Assembly: GCA_028704195.1 (NCBI GenBank)
Contig: JAQVLL010000095.1
Coordinates: forward strand, 1 to 7,308
DNA length: 7,308 nucleotides
Source: Smithellaceae bacterium
Lineage (GTDB): Bacteria; Desulfobacterota; Syntrophia; Syntrophales; Smithellaceae
Direction: 5' to 3'
In this document: positions 5,548 through 7,308 of the stretch, in pieces
Layout: each line of letters starts with the position of its first letter
How positions within the stretch are numbered: position 1 is the first letter of the stretch
Position numbers and translations under genes: made by a program
Notes under the pieces: model-generated
The model's database searches: none
Seen by the model: the letters and a program-made list of their open reading frames with translations, nothing else
What the model was told of the DNA's origin: nothing

Positions 5548-7308
5548 ATGAAAAAATCAAGTCCAACCATTGCCGCGGAAAGAGACTACGTCATCGAAAA
5601 AGAAAAATTTGTTCCCGTGTCGAAGTATTTTGGTGAGGATACCTTCAATAATAAGGTGATGAAGGAAAAGCTTCCGAAGGACACCTTCAGAAAAATAATG
5701 GACGCCATTAACGAGAATCAGATCCTGGATGCCGAGACGGCCAATATCGTTGCGCACGCCATGAAGGAATGGGCCATTGAAAAAGGGGCAACGCATTTTG
5801 CACACTGGTTTCAGCCCATGACCGGCATTACGGCCGAAAAACACGACGCGTTTGCCGATCCCTGCGGACCGGGAGCGGTGATCGAACGGTTTTCCGGAAA
5901 ACAGCTGGTGCAGGGCGAACCGGATGCTTCATCTTTCCCTTCCGGCGGAATCCGTGCAACGTTTGAAGCCCGCGGCTACACGGCCTGGGACATGTCTTCG
6001 CCCGCTTTTATCAAACGAAACGGCATTTCTACAACGCTATGCATCCCTACAGCCTTTATTTCGTATACGGGACAGGTGCTGGATAAGAAAACGCCGCTTT
6101 TGCGTTCCATCCGTGCGTTAAACAAAAGCGCGGTGAATATGCTCAAACTGCTGGGGGCCAAAAATGTAAAAAGGGTATATTCCAATCTGGGGCCGGAACA
6201 GGAGTATTTTCTGATTGACATGGATTATTACTACAAGCGTCAGGATCTGGTGCTGGGCGGTAGAACCGTTGTCGGCGCTCCTCCCGCCAAGGGTCAGGAG
6301 CTGGAAGATCAGTATTTCGGAAGCATCAAGGAGAGAATTTCTTCTTACATGCACGATGTGGAAGAAGAGCTTTTCAAGCTCGGCATACCGGCCAAAACTC
6401 GTCACAATGAGGTTGCGCCCAGCCAGTATGAAATTGCTCCCGTCTATGAGGAAGCCAACCTTGCCGTGGATCACAACCAGCTGGTGATGGACACTCTCAA
6501 GTATGTCGCCAAGAAACATCGTCTGGCTGCCCTGCTGCATGAAAAACCTTTTGCAAAAATCAACGGTTCGGGCAAGCATGTAAACTGGTCGATGTCCGAT
6601 GATAACGGTAACAATCTGCTCAATCCCGGGAGCACACCACAGGACAATATCCAGTTTCTTGTTTTTCTGATAGCGACCGTGCGCGCCGTTTACAAACACG
6701 CGGATATTCTGCGTGCGGCGGTGGCCTCCTATGGCAATGATCACCGCCTGGGCGCCAATGAAGCGCCGCCCGCGATCATCTCGGTATTTCTGGGTGAACA
6801 GCTCACGAAGATTTTATCTAATATCGAAAAGGGCACGGTGACGAAAGCAACCAGGGAGGAAATTATTGATCTGGGAATTTCCTCCCTGTCTCAGGTGAGC
6901 AAAGACAATACCGACCGCAACCGGACGTCTCCTTTTGCCTTTACCGGCAATAAATTCGAATTTCGTGCGGTGGGTTCTTCGCAGAATATTGCCTCTCCGA
7001 CCCTGGTTATCAATACCATTGTAGCCGAAAGTCTGGATGAACTGGCGGAAAAGATTAAAGCCAGGGGAACGAAGAACATCAATCAGGCGGTTTTTGATGT
7101 TTTGAAAAAAGAGATCAAGTTGATTAAACCGATTCTGTTTAATGGCGACAACTACACCAGGGAATGGGAAGCCGAGGCGAAAAAGAGGGGGTTGCCCAAT
7201 GAAAAAATAACCCCCCACGCTCTAAAGGCATTAATTGCTGACAAGGCATTGAACCTTTTTGAAAAATACAAGGTGCTTTCCAATGCCGAACTGAAATCGA
7301 GGTACCTG
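5548..7308 (+). CDS. glnN: Glutamine synthetase type III (GSIII), 3' end beyond window
   Basis: GSIII joins ammonia to glutamate with ATP to make glutamine, the substrate of the upstream GOGAT. The frame is open for 587 codons from the ATG to the window edge with no stop. Family members are usually about 700 residues, so roughly the last 100-140 are missing. Family blocks are clear: HWFQPMTGITAEKHDAF (86-102), the GSIII-specific FPSGG and FEARGYTAWD stretches, GPEQEYF (215-221) and RHNEVAP (285-291) with metal-binding glutamates, NGSGKHVNWS (339-348), NDHRLGANEAPPAI (397-410) and DRNRTSPFAFTGNKFEFR (456-473). The last two lie near the ATP and glutamate sites. The first block and the protein length separate it from the roughly 450-residue type I enzyme. 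It is the fourth gene of the cluster, 36 bases after the GOGAT oxidoreductase, so ammonia capture and glutamate regeneration are probably co-expressed. Type III enzymes lack the adenylylation loop of type I, so control may lie mainly in transcription. No frameshift or missing catalytic motif is seen. Confidence 0.95.
   Translation, partial: MKKSSPTIAAERDYVIEKEKFVPVSKYFGEDTFNNKVMKEKLPKDTFRKIMDAINENQILDAETANIVAHAMKEWAIEKGATHFAHWFQPMTGITAEKHDAFADPCGPGAVIERFSGKQLVQGEPDASSFPSGGIRATFEARGYTAWDMSSPAFIKRNGISTTLCIPTAFISYTGQVLDKKTPLLRSIRALNKSAVNMLKLLGAKNVKRVYSNLGPEQEYFLIDMDYYYKRQDLVLGGRTVVGAPPAKGQELEDQYFGSIKERISSYMHDVEEELFKLGIPAKTRHNEVAPSQYEIAPVYEEANLAVDHNQLVMDTLKYVAKKHRLAALLHEKPFAKINGSGKHVNWSMSDDNGNNLLNPGSTPQDNIQFLVFLIATVRAVYKHADILRAAVASYGNDHRLGANEAPPAIISVFLGEQLTKILSNIEKGTVTKATREEIIDLGISSLSQVSKDNTDRNRTSPFAFTGNKFEFRAVGSSQNIASPTLVINTIVAESLDELAEKIKARGTKNINQAVFDVLKKEIKLIKPILFNGDNYTREWEAEAKKRGLPNEKITPHALKALIADKALNLFEKYKVLSNAELKSRYL

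Noticed and set aside
6118..6744. Antisense frame of 208 codons opposite glnN
   Set aside because: The + strand is a strongly conserved GSIII sequence here, and the antisense product shows no recognisable domain.
5548..7308. Possibility that glnN is truncated or broken
   Set aside because: The frame is open and all expected motifs up to about residue 587 are intact; it simply runs past the window edge.

Overview
The window holds one nitrogen-assimilation gene cluster, all on the + strand. Four tightly packed genes (425 to the right edge) encode a three-polypeptide glutamate synthase (GOGAT) followed by a type III glutamine synthetase (GSIII, glnN), which is cut off by the window end. Domain content suggests an anaerobic or microaerophilic bacterium rich in iron-sulfur enzymes. 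An archaeal-style split GOGAT, ferredoxin-like domains on two of its subunits, GSIII, roughly balanced base composition and a sigma-54-type promoter would fit the Desulfobacterota / former Deltaproteobacteria (for example syntrophic or sulfate-reducing lineages). That placement is an inference with modest confidence.

Layout. Positions 1-424 carry no convincing gene. They form an AT-rich upstream region with a perfect 12-bp palindrome (109-120) and, near its 3' end, a -24/-12 (sigma-54) promoter match at 351-366 embedded in an 8-bp direct repeat. Gene 1 (425-1555) is the class II glutamine amidotransferase that releases ammonia from glutamine. Gene 2 (1519-3153) overlaps it by 37 bases and encodes two 4Fe-4S motifs fused to the FMN glutamate-synthase domain. 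Gene 3 (3175-5511) is a three-part fusion: the GXGXG domain normally found at the C-terminus of the large GOGAT subunit, then a GltD-like FAD/NAD(P) oxidoreductase, then a C-terminal ferredoxin-like segment. Gene 4 (5548 to beyond 7308) is GSIII.

How they work together. GSIII makes glutamine from glutamate, ammonia and ATP. The amidotransferase returns the amide nitrogen as ammonia, and the FMN subunit combines it with 2-oxoglutarate to give glutamate, using electrons from the GltD-like subunit and/or ferredoxin. The three GOGAT genes together contain most canonical GltB plus GltD modules in the canonical order, but with polypeptide boundaries moved and extra iron-sulfur modules added. No recognisable GltB central domain was seen. 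Close spacing (overlap, 21 bases, 36 bases) and the single strong promoter candidate suggest one transcript under nitrogen control. I see no terminator, RNA gene, mobile element or CRISPR array. The points most worth checking are the sigma-54 promoter, the fused GXGXG-GltD-ferredoxin protein, the non-standard cysteine spacing at the GOGAT iron-sulfur site, and a pyridine-nucleotide pocket that looks NADH-type instead of NADPH-type.
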